Source: Actinomadura rudentiformis
Lineage (GTDB): Bacteria; Actinomycetota; Actinomycetes; Streptosporangiales; Streptosporangiaceae
Assembly: GCF_008923185.1 (NCBI RefSeq)
Contig: NZ_WBMT01000019.1
Location: 124,001-188,000 of the forward strand
DNA: 64,000 nucleotides
Direction of reading: 5' to 3'
Shown here: positions 15,672 through 24,037 of the stretch, in pieces
Position numbering within the stretch: position 1 is the stretch's first letter
How the letters are laid out: each line of letters opens with the position of its first letter
Made by a program: the position numbers and the translations under genes
The notes under the pieces: model-generated
What the model was told of the DNA's origin: nothing
The model's database searches: none
The model's input: the letters and a program-made list of their open reading frames with translations, nothing else

Positions 15672-16667
15672 TCAGAGGGTCTGGGATAGGGCCTTGATGG
15701 GCATCTGGAGTTCGGTGAGGAGCTCCAGGTCCTGTTCGGCGGGGCGGCCGAGGGTGGTCAGGTAGTTGCCGACGATCATGGCGTTGATGCCGCCGAGCAT
15801 GCCGTCGCGGGTGCCGAGGTCGCCGAGGGTGAGCTCACGGCCGCCCGCGTAGCGCAGGATCGTGCGGGGCAGGGCGAGGCGGAACGTGGCGATGGTCTTG
15901 AGGGCCTCGCTGCCCTCGACCAGGGAGAAGTTCTCGAACGGGGTGCCCGGGCGCGGGGTGAGGAAGTTGAGGGGAACCTCGTCCGGCTCCAGCTCGGCGA
16001 GCTGCCCGGCGAACTCGGCACGCTGCTCGACGGTCTCGCCCATGCCGATGATCCCGCCGCAGCACACCTCCATGCCGGCCTCCTTGACCATGCGGAGGGT
16101 ATCCCAGCGCTCTTCCCAGCTGTGCGTGGTGACCACGTTGGAGAAGTGGGAACGGGCCGTCTCCAGGTTGTGGTTGTAGCGGTGCACGCCCATCTCGGTC
16201 AGCTCGTCGACCTGGGCCTGGGTGAGCATGCCGAGCGAGCAGGCGATGTTGATCTCGACGGCCTCGTTGATCGCCTTGATGCCCTCGCGGACCTGCTTCA
16301 TCAGGCGCTCGTCCGGACCCCGGACGGCTGCGACGATGCAGAACTCCGTCGCGCCCGTCTTGGCGGTCTCCTTGGCGGCTTCGACGAGCTCGGGGATGTT
16401 GAGCCAGACGGCGCGGACCGGGGAGGTGAACTGGCCTGACTGGGAGCAGAAGTGGCAGTCCTCAGGGCAGCCGCCGGTCTTGAGGGAGATGATCCCCTCG
16501 ACCTCCACCTCCGGGCCGCACCAGCGCATGCGGACCTCGTGGGCGAGGGCGAGCAACTCCTCGAGCCGGTCGTCGGGAAGGTTGAGACACTCCAGCGCCT
16601 GCGCGGCGGACAGGCCCTTGCCCTCGTCGAGCACCTGGCGGCGAGCCACCTCGAGGATGTCGGTCAC
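15672..16667 (-). CDS. bioB: Biotin synthase
   Basis: A 331-residue radical SAM enzyme that inserts sulfur into dethiobiotin. The SAM-cluster cysteines are at residues 67, 71 and 74 (GGCPEDCHFCSQSGQF). Other family blocks are YNHNLETARSHF, GGIIGMGE and NFLTPRPGTPFEN; the residues that hold the auxiliary [2Fe-2S] cluster are in the usual places. It starts at a GTG (16665-16667) that overlaps the bioD stop (GTGA), with GGAG just upstream, so bioD and bioB are translationally coupled. The probable auxiliary protein BsaP lies at 19303-19524. Confidence 0.96.
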   Translation of the reverse strand: MTDILEVARRQVLDEGKGLSAAQALECLNLPDDRLEELLALAHEVRMRWCGPEVEVEGIISLKTGGCPEDCHFCSQSGQFTSPVRAVWLNIPELVEAAKETAKTGATEFCIVAAVRGPDERLMKQVREGIKAINEAVEINIACSLGMLTQAQVDELTEMGVHRYNHNLETARSHFSNVVTTHSWEERWDTLRMVKEAGMEVCCGGIIGMGETVEQRAEFAGQLAELEPDEVPLNFLTPRPGTPFENFSLVEGSEALKTIATFRLALPRTILRYAGGRELTLGDLGTRDGMLGGINAMIVGNYLTTLGRPAEQDLELLTELQMPIKALSQTL

Positions 16668-17395
16668 GGATTCTCCTTTGTGAGGCCGTAGCTATCGCGG
16701 AAGGTAGCAGCGTCGAAGGCGCCGCCGAACGCCGGGGCCAGCGACCGGTGCGCGGTGATCAGGAACTCGGCGGCGTCCAGGTCGCCCGCGCCCTCGGGCA
16801 TCGCCCCGGCGAGCGGCCGCGCGGCGATCGTCTCCAGATCCTGGATGTTGCTGCGCATGGCCAGGTCGGGCTCGTCGGGCCATTCCCCGATCACGACTCC
16901 GGCGAGCTGGATCCCGCGGTGCGCCATGGCCTCCAGCGTCAGCGCGGTGTGGTTGAGGGTCCCGAGTCCGGGACGTACGACCACGACCACGGCCGCGCCG
17001 AGCCACCGCGCCAGATCCGCCACCGTCGCGCCCTCGTCGTCGTACCGGACGAGCAGGCCACCGGCACCCTCGACGAGCACCAGCCGCCGGGACTCCGACA
17101 GCTCGCGTACCTGGTCCACGACCTCGGGCAGGCTGATCGGCGGCATCCCCGCCCGCCGCGCGGCCGCCGCGGGCGACAGCGGGTCCGGGAAGCGCCCGAA
17201 CTCGTGCACGTCATCGATGGCCGCGAGCCGCCGCACCTCGTCGAGGTCGCCGGGCTCACCGGGACCCGCCCCGGTCTGCCCGGGCTTCACGACGGCCACC
17301 GGCGTCCCCCGGGCCGCCGCCAGCGCGGCCAGCGCGGCGGTGACGATCGTCTTGCCGACACCCGTACAGGTTCCGGTCACCACGAGCACACTCAC
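16664..17395 (-). CDS. bioD: Dethiobiotin synthetase
   Basis: A 243-residue ATP-dependent carboxylase. The P-loop GTCTGVGKT is at residues 8-16, VVKPGQTG follows as the substrate-lysine segment, and VEGAGGLLVR is the conserved glycine-rich block. The GTG at 17393-17395 gives the usual SVLVVTG start; a GTG 9 nt further upstream (17404) also exists. It is the first gene of the bioD-bioB pair. Nothing unusual in the active-site residues. Confidence 0.94.
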   Translation of the reverse strand: MSVLVVTGTCTGVGKTIVTAALAALAAARGTPVAVVKPGQTGAGPGEPGDLDEVRRLAAIDDVHEFGRFPDPLSPAAAARRAGMPPISLPEVVDQVRELSESRRLVLVEGAGGLLVRYDDEGATVADLARWLGAAVVVVVRPGLGTLNHTALTLEAMAHRGIQLAGVVIGEWPDEPDLAMRSNIQDLETIAARPLAGAMPEGAGDLDAAEFLITAHRSLAPAFGGAFDAATFRDSYGLTKENP

Positions 17396-17510
17396 GAGCC
17401 GCACACTAGCGTGCGGTCACGCACTCAAGGTTCGCTGATTCCCACAGTCTTGGACGCGCAGACTTTGTACCGGCGGGGAACCCCCGGCCCCGGCCACGCG
17501 TCCAAGCCGC

Positions 17511-18365
17511 ATGGCAGCTCCATCCGGAGGCCTGGTCGGCCGGAGCATCGCAGCCATGCTGATCAGCGTGGGGATCCTCACCGGCTGCGGCTCGATCTGG
17601 GACGACGAGGAAGCCTGCGCCCTGTCCGACCCCGACTGCTCCACCTGGACGCCGACGCCCGGGACGTCCGCACCGGCGTCTGAGGCCCCGTCGACCGGTC
17701 CGTCCGACCGGTTGCTCCTGCAATGGCGGATGACCGGCGGTTTCGCCGGTCTGGGCGGCCCGGGAAGCATCCCCGAGTTCTCGCTGTACGCCGACGGCCG
17801 CGCGTACGCGATGCGAAGAGGCGACGTCGATTCACCGGTCGACAGCCTGGCGGAGTTCCAGCTGAGACCGGATGCGCTGACGCGGCTGCTCCGCGACGCC
17901 CGGGCAGCCGGTCTCGAACGTTCCAGAACGGCCGGCGCCGAGGATGTCGCGGATGCCCAGATCCTGGAGATCACCATGGGCTCGGCGCGGACCAGGGTCA
18001 GCCAACCCGAATCCCAGGCCACCGACCCGGCCGTGCGGATGTGGAAACGTCTCCAGCCGTACGCCTGGCCCACCGCCGACCAGGAAGCCTCTCCCCGCCC
18101 CTACCTGCCGCTCCAGGTCGCCGTCCTCGCCGGAGAGACCACATCCTCGGGCAAGACCATCAAGCCGTGGCCTCTCGCACCGCTGGGCAAGGGCGAGCGT
18201 GCAGCCAGAGGCATCTGCACGGTGTTCACCCATCTCGACTCGGTCACTGCCAGAGACCTCGCCCAAAGCAACGTCGTCTGGGCGAGCCAAGGCAAGACCT
18301 ACTCCGTGCGCTTGCGTCCCATGCTTCCCAATGAGCACACCTGCAAGGACATAGCCCGCACCTGA
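17511..18365 (+). CDS. Hypothetical lipoprotein
   Basis: A 284-residue protein with a lipobox (ISVGILTGC, Cys at residue 26) and a Pro/Ser/Thr-rich linker after it, so the mature protein should be tethered to the outer face of the membrane. The rest has a strand-rich region (WRMTGGFAGLGGPGSIPEFSLYADGRAYAM) often seen in actinobacterial lipoproteins of unknown role, with two cysteines near the end (GICTVF, HTCKD) that could pair. It is divergent from bioD. No enzyme motif is visible. Confidence 0.8.
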   Translation: MAAPSGGLVGRSIAAMLISVGILTGCGSIWDDEEACALSDPDCSTWTPTPGTSAPASEAPSTGPSDRLLLQWRMTGGFAGLGGPGSIPEFSLYADGRAYAMRRGDVDSPVDSLAEFQLRPDALTRLLRDARAAGLERSRTAGAEDVADAQILEITMGSARTRVSQPESQATDPAVRMWKRLQPYAWPTADQEASPRPYLPLQVAVLAGETTSSGKTIKPWPLAPLGKGERAARGICTVFTHLDSVTARDLAQSNVVWASQGKTYSVRLRPMLPNEHTCKDIART

Positions 18366-18404
18366 CGGCCTATTTCGGTGATCGATCGCTTGTCAGCGTG
18401 CGTC

Positions 18405-18798
18405 ATGGAACCTCGGCACGGTGGCGACGCGGCGATCGCGGTGGTCCTGCGGTACGGCGTCAAAACGATGTTCAGGTTCTACGGCGGCCCGGTGGAGCGC
18501 GCGGCCGTCGGTGCAGGTCGCGCTGATGCTCGGAAACGGTGCGGCCGGATTCTCGCTGATGGACGCCGTCACCCTCGTCAGGCACAATCTGCCCGTGGTC
18601 ATGATCGTGGGGAACAGCGGCCAGCCGCAGTGCCGCCATGACGAGGCGCTGCACACTCTCGACGGCGCGGGCGCGCTTGTCACCCACCCGGACCAGACCG
18701 GGCTCGCGCTGCGCCGCGCGTTCGACTCGGGTGCCCCGCGCCTGGTCGATATCGCCACCGCCTCCGAGATCGTCCACCCGCGAGGCACCGGTGTCTGA
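18405..18798 (+). pseudogene. Truncated acetolactate-synthase-like gene
   Basis: The ATG at 18405 opens with GGDAAIAVVLRYGVKTMF, the start of a ThDP-dependent enzyme of the acetolactate synthase type. After about 30 codons the match jumps, in a different frame, to GNGAAGFSLMDAVTLVRHNLPVVMIVGNSG, the C-terminal ThDP-binding domain (GDGA is here GNGA), running to 18798. Roughly 400 residues are missing between the two parts and a frameshift joins them, so no functional enzyme is made. Confidence 0.72.
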
Positions 18799-19291
18799 GC
18801 CCTCCGTACTCGTCCGCCTGGCCAGGCCTGACGAGTACGCCAAAGCAGGGGATCTCACCGTCGAGACATACGTCGGCGGTGGTTTCGTGTCCCCCACCTC
18901 CACGTATGTTCCGGTCCTGCGGAACGCCGCTGACCGCGCCGTCAAGGGCGAGCTCCTGGTGGCCGAGATCACCGGCGAGCTCGTCGGTGCGGTGGCCTAC
19001 TGCGTTCCAGGCAGCCCCTACGCCCAACTGGCGCAAGACCCCGACGAAGCCGAGATCCGAATGCTGGCCGTCGGTGAACGTGCGCGCGGCAAGGGCGTGG
19101 GACAGGCTCTTGTGCACGCGTGCCTGGACCGTGCCCGTACGGCAGGCCTCGCTCGCGTCAGACTGGCCAGCCAACCGGGCATGCGAGCAGCCCAACGCAT
19201 GTACGAGCGGATGGGCTTCACGCGCACCCCGGAACGGGACTACTCCCCAGCGCCGGGATTCCCCCTCATGGCCTACGTCCTGCCCCTCTGA
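18791..19291 (+). CDS. GNAT-family N-acetyltransferase
   Basis: A 166-residue protein with the GNAT core: EIRMLAVGERARGKGVGQALVHACLDRA contains the acetyl-CoA-binding R/Q-x-x-G-x-G/A motif (ARGKGVGQAL), and the C-terminus has AAQRMYERMGF, the standard beta5-alpha4 element. The GTG at 18791 overlaps the pseudogene's last codons; a GAGG lies 6 nt upstream. It may act on an amino acid, antibiotic or protein N-terminus; the substrate cannot be told. It is convergent with the putative bsaP. Confidence 0.85.
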   Translation: MSEPSVLVRLARPDEYAKAGDLTVETYVGGGFVSPTSTYVPVLRNAADRAVKGELLVAEITGELVGAVAYCVPGSPYAQLAQDPDEAEIRMLAVGERARGKGVGQALVHACLDRARTAGLARVRLASQPGMRAAQRMYERMGFTRTPERDYSPAPGFPLMAYVLPL

Positions 19292-19302
19292 GGCTCGGCC
19301 GA

Positions 19303-19524
19303 TCAGGTCGACGCCAGCTCGCCGTGCTCCGAGCAGCGGGCGTTCCAGCCGGTGGGCGTCACTTGGACGATCATCCGGCGGCGGCAGCGGCCGCAGTAGC
19401 GCGGCGGCTCCATCCGGCGGGCGGCGCGGCACGAGCCGTGGTCACCCTGCTGGGCGGGCTCGCCGCAGCGATCGCAGTACGTACTCTCCACGAGCGGCAC
19501 AGTATCCCCTCCGTCGATGAACAT
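19303..19524 (-). CDS. bsaP: Probable biotin synthase auxiliary protein (BsaP), cysteine-rich
   Basis: A 73-residue protein with YCDRCGE near the N-terminus and PPRYCGRCRRRMIVQVTPTGWNARCSEHGE near the C-terminus, giving CxxC pairs and a final C-x-x-H. The GxRMxVQVTPxGWxARCSxHG pattern matches the small protein encoded next to bioB in mycobacteria (Rv1590), reported to assist BioB. The assignment is from recall. Here it is about 2.6 kb from bioB, separated by a lipoprotein, a broken gene and a GNAT gene. It is 12 bp after the biotin carboxylase on the same strand, so the two probably share a transcript. A generic zinc ribbon is the alternative. Confidence 0.6.
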   Translation of the reverse strand: MFIDGGDTVPLVESTYCDRCGEPAQQGDHGSCRAARRMEPPRYCGRCRRRMIVQVTPTGWNARCSEHGELAST

Positions 19525-19536
19525 GGCACCCGCGTC

Positions 19537-20874
19537 CTAGGGCGCGCGCATCCGGTCCACCAGCCCAGTGTCGTACGTCCCGTCCACGAACTCGCGCCGG
19601 TCCAGCAGCTCGAGGAGGAACGGGAGGTTGGTCTCCAGCCCCTCGATCCGGAAGGCGTCCAGCGCCGCGCGTCCGCGCCGCACCGCGTCGGCCCGGTCGG
19701 TGCCGTGCACGCACAGCTTGGCCAGCAGGGGATCGTAGAACGGGGTGACCGTGTTGCCCTCGGCGTATCCGGCGTCGATCCGGATCCCGTGCCCGACGGG
19801 TTCCTCCCAGATCTTGATCTCTCCGGGGTTGGGCAGGAAGCGCTGCGGGTCCTCGGCGTACACCCGGAACTCGATCGCGTGCCCGTCCGGCCGGACCGGC
19901 CCGATCGTCACCCGTTCACCGGCCGCGACGCGGAACTGCAGCTCGACCAGGTCAAGGCCGGTGACCAGCTCGGTGATCGGGTGCTCGACCTGGAGCCGGG
20001 TGTTCATCTCCAGGAAGAAGAAGTCCTGCGTGGCCGGATCGACCAGGCACTCGACCGTCCCGGCGCCGCGGTAGCCGACCGCCTCACCCGCGCGCACCGC
20101 GGCAGCGAGCATGCGCTCGCGCAGCTCAGGAGTGATGCCCGGGGAGGGCGTCTCCTCGGCGACCTTCTGGTGGCGGCGCTGCACCGAGCAGTCGCGCTCC
20201 CCCAGCGGGACCACGGTGCCGTCGGCCAGCCCGAGGATCTGCACCTCGACGTGCCGCGCCCGTTCGACGAACTTCTCGATCAGGATGTCCGGACTGCCGA
20301 AGAAACGCTCCGCCCGGGACCGTGCCGTCTCGTAGGCCTGGCGCAGCCCCGTCTCGTCGAACGCGGCGCCCATGCCGACGCCGCCTCCGCCGCCGGCGGC
20401 CTTGACCATGACGGGGTAGCCGATGCGCTCGGCCTCCTCCAGGGCGGTGCCGAGGTCGGGGACGGGTTCCCAGGTGCCGGGAGCGACCGGGACTCCGGCC
20501 TCCTTCATCAGGTTGCGTGCGTTGATCTTGTCGGCCATCCGGCCAATGGCCAGCGGCGACGGGCCGACCCAGATCAAACCGGAGTCGATCACCCGGCGGG
20601 CGAACTCGGCGCTCTCGGCGAGGAAGCCGTATCCCGGATGCACGGCCTGCGCGTTGGTACGGCGCGCGGCCTCCAGGATCGCGGGGGCGTCCAGATAGCT
20701 GGCGGCGGCCGGCGGCGGGCCGATGAGGATGGCCTCGTCGGCCTCGGCGACGAACGGCAGGTCGGCGTCCGCCTGGGAGTACACGGCGATGGCCTTGACG
20801 CCCATCCTGCGCGCGGTGTGGATGATCCGGCTGGCGATCTCGCCGCGATTCGCCACGAGCACGGATTCGAACAC
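19537..20874 (-). CDS. accC: Biotin carboxylase (acyl-CoA carboxylase alpha-type subunit without BCCP)
   Basis: A 445-residue stand-alone biotin carboxylase: ANRGEIASRIIHTARRMG at the N-terminus, VKAAGGGGGVGM (ATP-grasp glycine loop), ERDCSVQRRHQKVAEETPSP, and FFLEMNTRLQVEHPITELVTGLDLVELQ with the catalytic Glu/Arg. It stops before any biotin-carrier domain (no MKM motif), so a separate carrier must exist elsewhere. It is the size of AccC, whereas the usual actinobacterial AccA-type subunits are about 590 residues and carry a biotinyl domain. It is upstream of the putative bsaP. Context suggests biotin-linked function. Confidence 0.9.
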   Translation of the reverse strand: MFESVLVANRGEIASRIIHTARRMGVKAIAVYSQADADLPFVAEADEAILIGPPPAAASYLDAPAILEAARRTNAQAVHPGYGFLAESAEFARRVIDSGLIWVGPSPLAIGRMADKINARNLMKEAGVPVAPGTWEPVPDLGTALEEAERIGYPVMVKAAGGGGGVGMGAAFDETGLRQAYETARSRAERFFGSPDILIEKFVERARHVEVQILGLADGTVVPLGERDCSVQRRHQKVAEETPSPGITPELRERMLAAAVRAGEAVGYRGAGTVECLVDPATQDFFFLEMNTRLQVEHPITELVTGLDLVELQFRVAAGERVTIGPVRPDGHAIEFRVYAEDPQRFLPNPGEIKIWEEPVGHGIRIDAGYAEGNTVTPFYDPLLAKLCVHGTDRADAVRRGRAALDAFRIEGLETNLPFLLELLDRREFVDGTYDTGLVDRMRAP

Positions 20875-21020
20875 CTGCGGACAACTCCTTCATCGGCACA
20901 CCTTGGACGTGGCCGAGACTAGTGGCCCGGCGGCGTCCAGTCCGGCCATGCCATGGACAAATACCAACTCGTGGATTTGTCCGCGGGAACGTATACCCCC
21001 GAACGCGGGTCTACACCCGG

Positions 21021-22349
21021 TCAGCGCCGGACGTAGCGATCCACGACACGGCTGAGCGCCTCGACCACGGTCGGGTCGTACTCGGAGGCCGAGTCGAGCC
21101 GGAGCCGTTCGAGCACGGCGGCGCCGCGGTCACGGTCGCCGGAGTCGCCGACGAGGTCGTCGTAGGCGTTGGCGACCTTGATGATGCGGCTGGCGAGCGG
21201 CGGCGGCACCGGCCGTTCGACGTGGGCGGCGGCGCCGTTGCCGGTCTCGCCGTGGCCCGTCCGGTACGGGTGGGACGACAGGTGAACGATGTGGGCCACC
21301 CGATCGAGAACGCCGGTCTGCTTGATCACCTCGGAGCCGAGCTCGGCGATGCGGCGCTGCTCGGTCGGCGAGGCCAGCACGGTGGCACCGCCGGGGATCG
21401 GGTCGGCGAGCGAGAGCTGGCCGATGTCGTGCATGAGCGCCGCGTACTCCAGCTCGAGGAGCTCCTCCTCGCACATGCCGAGCTCGCGGCCCATCGACAC
21501 GGCGAACCGGGACACCCGGCGGGAGTGCCCGGCCTCGACGTAGCCGCCCACCTCGGTGACGCGCGACAGCGCGCGCACGGTCTGCAGGTACGTGGCGCGC
21601 ACGCCGGCGTAGCGGCGGAAGGCGAACTGCGTGACCAGGATCGGCGCGGTGAAGATCAGCAACGCCACCGGGCCCATCACGGTGGTGGAGACGGCGACGA
21701 GCATGGCCGTCGCGGTGGTGGCCGCGCAGAGCGCCATCTTGGCGCGGATCTCGTCGCGCATCGCGATGCCGAAACGGGTCCGCACCGCCTCGGCCCGGAT
21801 CATCGCCGCGACCAGGACGTCGGCGAAGCAGGCGAAGACCGCGACCACGGCCATCATGGCGAACAGCAGCGTGCTGTCGAGCCCGGCGGTCACGATCGGC
21901 CGGAAGCACAGCGCCACCACGGCCACGGTGAACAGCCGGCGTGCCATCGCGTCCAGCCCGGAGGAGCGTCCGACCGCGATGTGCGGCAGCGAGCCGACGA
22001 GCATGCCGACGGCGGTCACGGCGACCACCTGCAGCGGCGAGTGCGTCGCCAGCACCACGCCGAGCTCCCGGTCGACCTCCGCGCCCTCGGGGCCGACCCC
22101 GACCAGGAGTGCGTAGCCGATCGCGCCCGAGGTGGCGATGGGCGCCACCTCGCGGTTGCCGGGCATGACCATGCGGAACAGCTCACCGAGGGCGATCAGC
22201 ACCCCGAAGATCACCGCGATGTCGGGCTGGACCAGGCCGACCGCGGCCACCTGCGTGACCGCGACGATGACGAAGAGCCCGGCGGAGGCGATCAGCAGCA
22301 GCTGGCCCGAGTCGAGCGTCTGCCATGCGGCACGTTCCTGTGTGGACAC
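21021..22349 (-). CDS. Membrane protein with degenerate HD(-GYP) domain
   Basis: A 442-residue protein starting at GTG 22347-22349, two bases after the upstream gene's stop. About eight hydrophobic segments cover residues 15-240, then the HD domain: GHSRRVSRFAVSMGRELG, ALMHDIGQLSLADP, and KVANAYDDLV. The HD dyad is present, but HDIGK has become HDIGQ and the HHE...GYP element is replaced by SSHPYRTGHGETGNG, so c-di-GMP phosphodiesterase activity is doubtful. The tight arrangement with the intact HD-GYP gene suggests they work together, possibly as a heteromer or a sensor pair. The first 256 codons of the longer frame belong to the neighbour's shadow. Confidence 0.8.
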   Translation of the reverse strand: MSTQERAAWQTLDSGQLLLIASAGLFVIVAVTQVAAVGLVQPDIAVIFGVLIALGELFRMVMPGNREVAPIATSGAIGYALLVGVGPEGAEVDRELGVVLATHSPLQVVAVTAVGMLVGSLPHIAVGRSSGLDAMARRLFTVAVVALCFRPIVTAGLDSTLLFAMMAVVAVFACFADVLVAAMIRAEAVRTRFGIAMRDEIRAKMALCAATTATAMLVAVSTTVMGPVALLIFTAPILVTQFAFRRYAGVRATYLQTVRALSRVTEVGGYVEAGHSRRVSRFAVSMGRELGMCEEELLELEYAALMHDIGQLSLADPIPGGATVLASPTEQRRIAELGSEVIKQTGVLDRVAHIVHLSSHPYRTGHGETGNGAAAHVERPVPPPLASRIIKVANAYDDLVGDSGDRDRGAAVLERLRLDSASEYDPTVVEALSRVVDRYVRR

Positions 22350-22351
22350 CG

Positions 22352-23707
22352 TTACCGCCGGACCTCGTCGGTCGCGACGCGGATCGGCACGGTCGGATCG
22401 TCGTGGTCCTGCAGGGTGATCTCCACGACGTTGTCCTCCGGCAGGACGACCGGCTCCGGGGGCTCCCAGCCGACACGTTCCAGAGCGCACAGGAACGCGT
22501 CGACCATGACCGGGTCGAAGTGGTCGCCCGCGCACTTGCGCAGCTCCACCACGGCCTCCTCGATCGTGCGGGCGGCGCGGTAGGACCGGGTGGAGGTCAT
22601 CGAGTCGAACGCGTCCGCGACGCCGATGATGCGTGCGAACTCGGGGATCTCGTCGCCGGCGAGACCCATGGGGTAGCCACGGCCGTTCACCTTCTCGTGG
22701 TGGTGCATGATCCCGGCGAGCGCCTCGTCCAGGAAGCCGATCTCCCGGACGATCTCCAGCCCGCGCATCGGGTGCAGCTGGATCGCGGCGAACTCCTCCT
22801 CGGTGAGGGAGCCCGACTTCTGCAGGACCTTGGTGGGCACGCCGAGCTTGCCGACGTCGTGGAGCATGCCCGCGTAGCGGATGGCCTCGACCCGGTCCGA
22901 GCGCATGCCGATCTCCTGCGCGATCATCACCGAGCCGCGGGACACCCGTTCGCTGTGGCCGCGCGTGTAGTAGTCCTTGGTCTCGACCGCCTGGCAGAGC
23001 GCGGCGAGGGTGGCGGCGTGCGCCTGCTGCTGCGCGCGGGTCTGCTCCAGCGCCCAGCGCGCGATGAACAGCGGCAGCAGCACGAGCACGGCGGCGAACG
23101 GGCCGACCCAGTTCCACAGGCCGGCGATGAGCAGGCCGAACATGCCGTAGCCGAGGCAGCCGAAGGCGAGCCCGCCGCTCTCGCGCAGCAGCTCACGGAG
23201 CGTGGCCTGCTTGCTGAGCAGCAGGATGCCCGCCACGAGCAGCAGGTTGACCAGCACGAACGTCACGAGCGCGCCGAGGAACGGGCCGATGACCTGTTCG
23301 ACCCAGTGGGGGCTCGTCCCCGGCTCCAGGTTGTCGGGGACGAGCGCCCCGAAGACGACGCCGGACGTGAAGCCGCACAGCGCGAACTGCGCGCCGTTGA
23401 AGAGCCGCTTGACCGTGGCGAGGTGGCGCTGGCCGGTGACGACCGCGCAGAAACCGAGCAGCGCGGCGCCCACCGGGCCGAGCATGACGACCGACGCCAG
23501 GCTGGCGGCGAAGCTGAGGGAGACCCGGGCGCGCTCCACGTTGAGGAGCGCGGGCGCCGAGTCGCAGATGAGGAACAGCACCGCCAGGACGGCGAGCGCC
23601 ACGATCGTCGTCCAGCTGAGCGGTTTGAAGTGCACCACGATGAGACCGGTCGCCAGCGCGATCACTCCGCAGACGTACGCCCACGCCGCGAGCGGTAGTC
23701 CACGCAT
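22352..23707 (-). CDS. Membrane-anchored HD-GYP domain protein (putative c-di-GMP phosphodiesterase)
   Basis: A 451-residue protein: around seven or eight hydrophobic segments (residues 5-230), then the HD-GYP domain with RGHSERVSRGSVMIAQEIGM, AGMLHDVGKLGVP, HPMRGLEIV, MHHHEKVNGRGYPMGLAG and DAFDSMTSTRSYR. These carry the HD dyad, the further metal-binding His residues and the GYP loop, all intact. The ATG at 23705-23707 has GAGGGGG 5 nt upstream; an in-frame extension to 23818 lacks support. Members split c-di-GMP to pGpG or GMP. It is followed after 2 bp by the degenerate copy, so the two form an operon. Confidence 0.88.
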   Translation of the reverse strand: MRGLPLAAWAYVCGVIALATGLIVVHFKPLSWTTIVALAVLAVLFLICDSAPALLNVERARVSLSFAASLASVVMLGPVGAALLGFCAVVTGQRHLATVKRLFNGAQFALCGFTSGVVFGALVPDNLEPGTSPHWVEQVIGPFLGALVTFVLVNLLLVAGILLLSKQATLRELLRESGGLAFGCLGYGMFGLLIAGLWNWVGPFAAVLVLLPLFIARWALEQTRAQQQAHAATLAALCQAVETKDYYTRGHSERVSRGSVMIAQEIGMRSDRVEAIRYAGMLHDVGKLGVPTKVLQKSGSLTEEEFAAIQLHPMRGLEIVREIGFLDEALAGIMHHHEKVNGRGYPMGLAGDEIPEFARIIGVADAFDSMTSTRSYRAARTIEEAVVELRKCAGDHFDPVMVDAFLCALERVGWEPPEPVVLPEDNVVEITLQDHDDPTVPIRVATDEVRR

Positions 23708-23789
23708 TGCCGCCCCCTCGGAGGTCGACGCGGCCGAAGCCGGCAGGCCCACACCCAGGACACGCCCCTGGGCTCCAGCTGTGAGGACG

Positions 23790-23828
23790 AGGACATCCTG
23801 CTGACCAGGAGAGGACACCCTGCTGACC
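23790..23828. repeat. Two 17-bp direct repeats upstream of the HD-GYP gene
   Basis: Copies at 23790-23806 and 23812-23828 (AGGACAYCCTGCTGACC, one difference) are spaced 22 bp apart, two helical turns, as expected for tandem binding of a regulator. Confidence 0.6.
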
Positions 23829-23887
23829 TAGAAGGTGTCGCCGCCCCGGCCGGCCGACATCACATGCTCGGGCATGGCTCTCCAACT

Positions 23888-23909
23888 CCGATCGGCCACG
23901 GCCGATCGG
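23888..23909. promoter_or_regulatory. 22-bp inverted repeat in the HD-GYP upstream region
   Basis: Arms CCGATCGGCC and GGCCGATCGG flank two bases, a perfect 10-bp dyad. It lies in the 330-bp gap (23708-24037) upstream of the HD-GYP operon. The same gap has a small hairpin CATGCC-ACACA-GGCATG at about 23978-23994. I see no protein-coding gene in the gap and could not match it to a known riboswitch. Confidence 0.6.
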
Positions 23910-24037
23910 CCCCGGCCACCCGGGCAGGTGATGCTCCCGTCGCTGATTTCGGCACCAAGCCTAACCCGGAGGCCCCATGCCACACAGGCATGCAGGGAAT
24001 CGTGAGCAAAGCGTGAAGTAATTGTCACCTTGAGTGA

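Noticed and set aside
21021..23117. 698-codon frame as one long HD protein
   Set aside because: The first 256 codons are the shadow of the HD-GYP gene; the real start is GTG 22349.
23708..24037. c-di-GMP (GEMM) or c-di-AMP riboswitch before the HD-GYP operon
   Set aside because: Some bases resemble GEMM (GCCTCCGG-like), but the full conserved core and pairing could not be built by eye.
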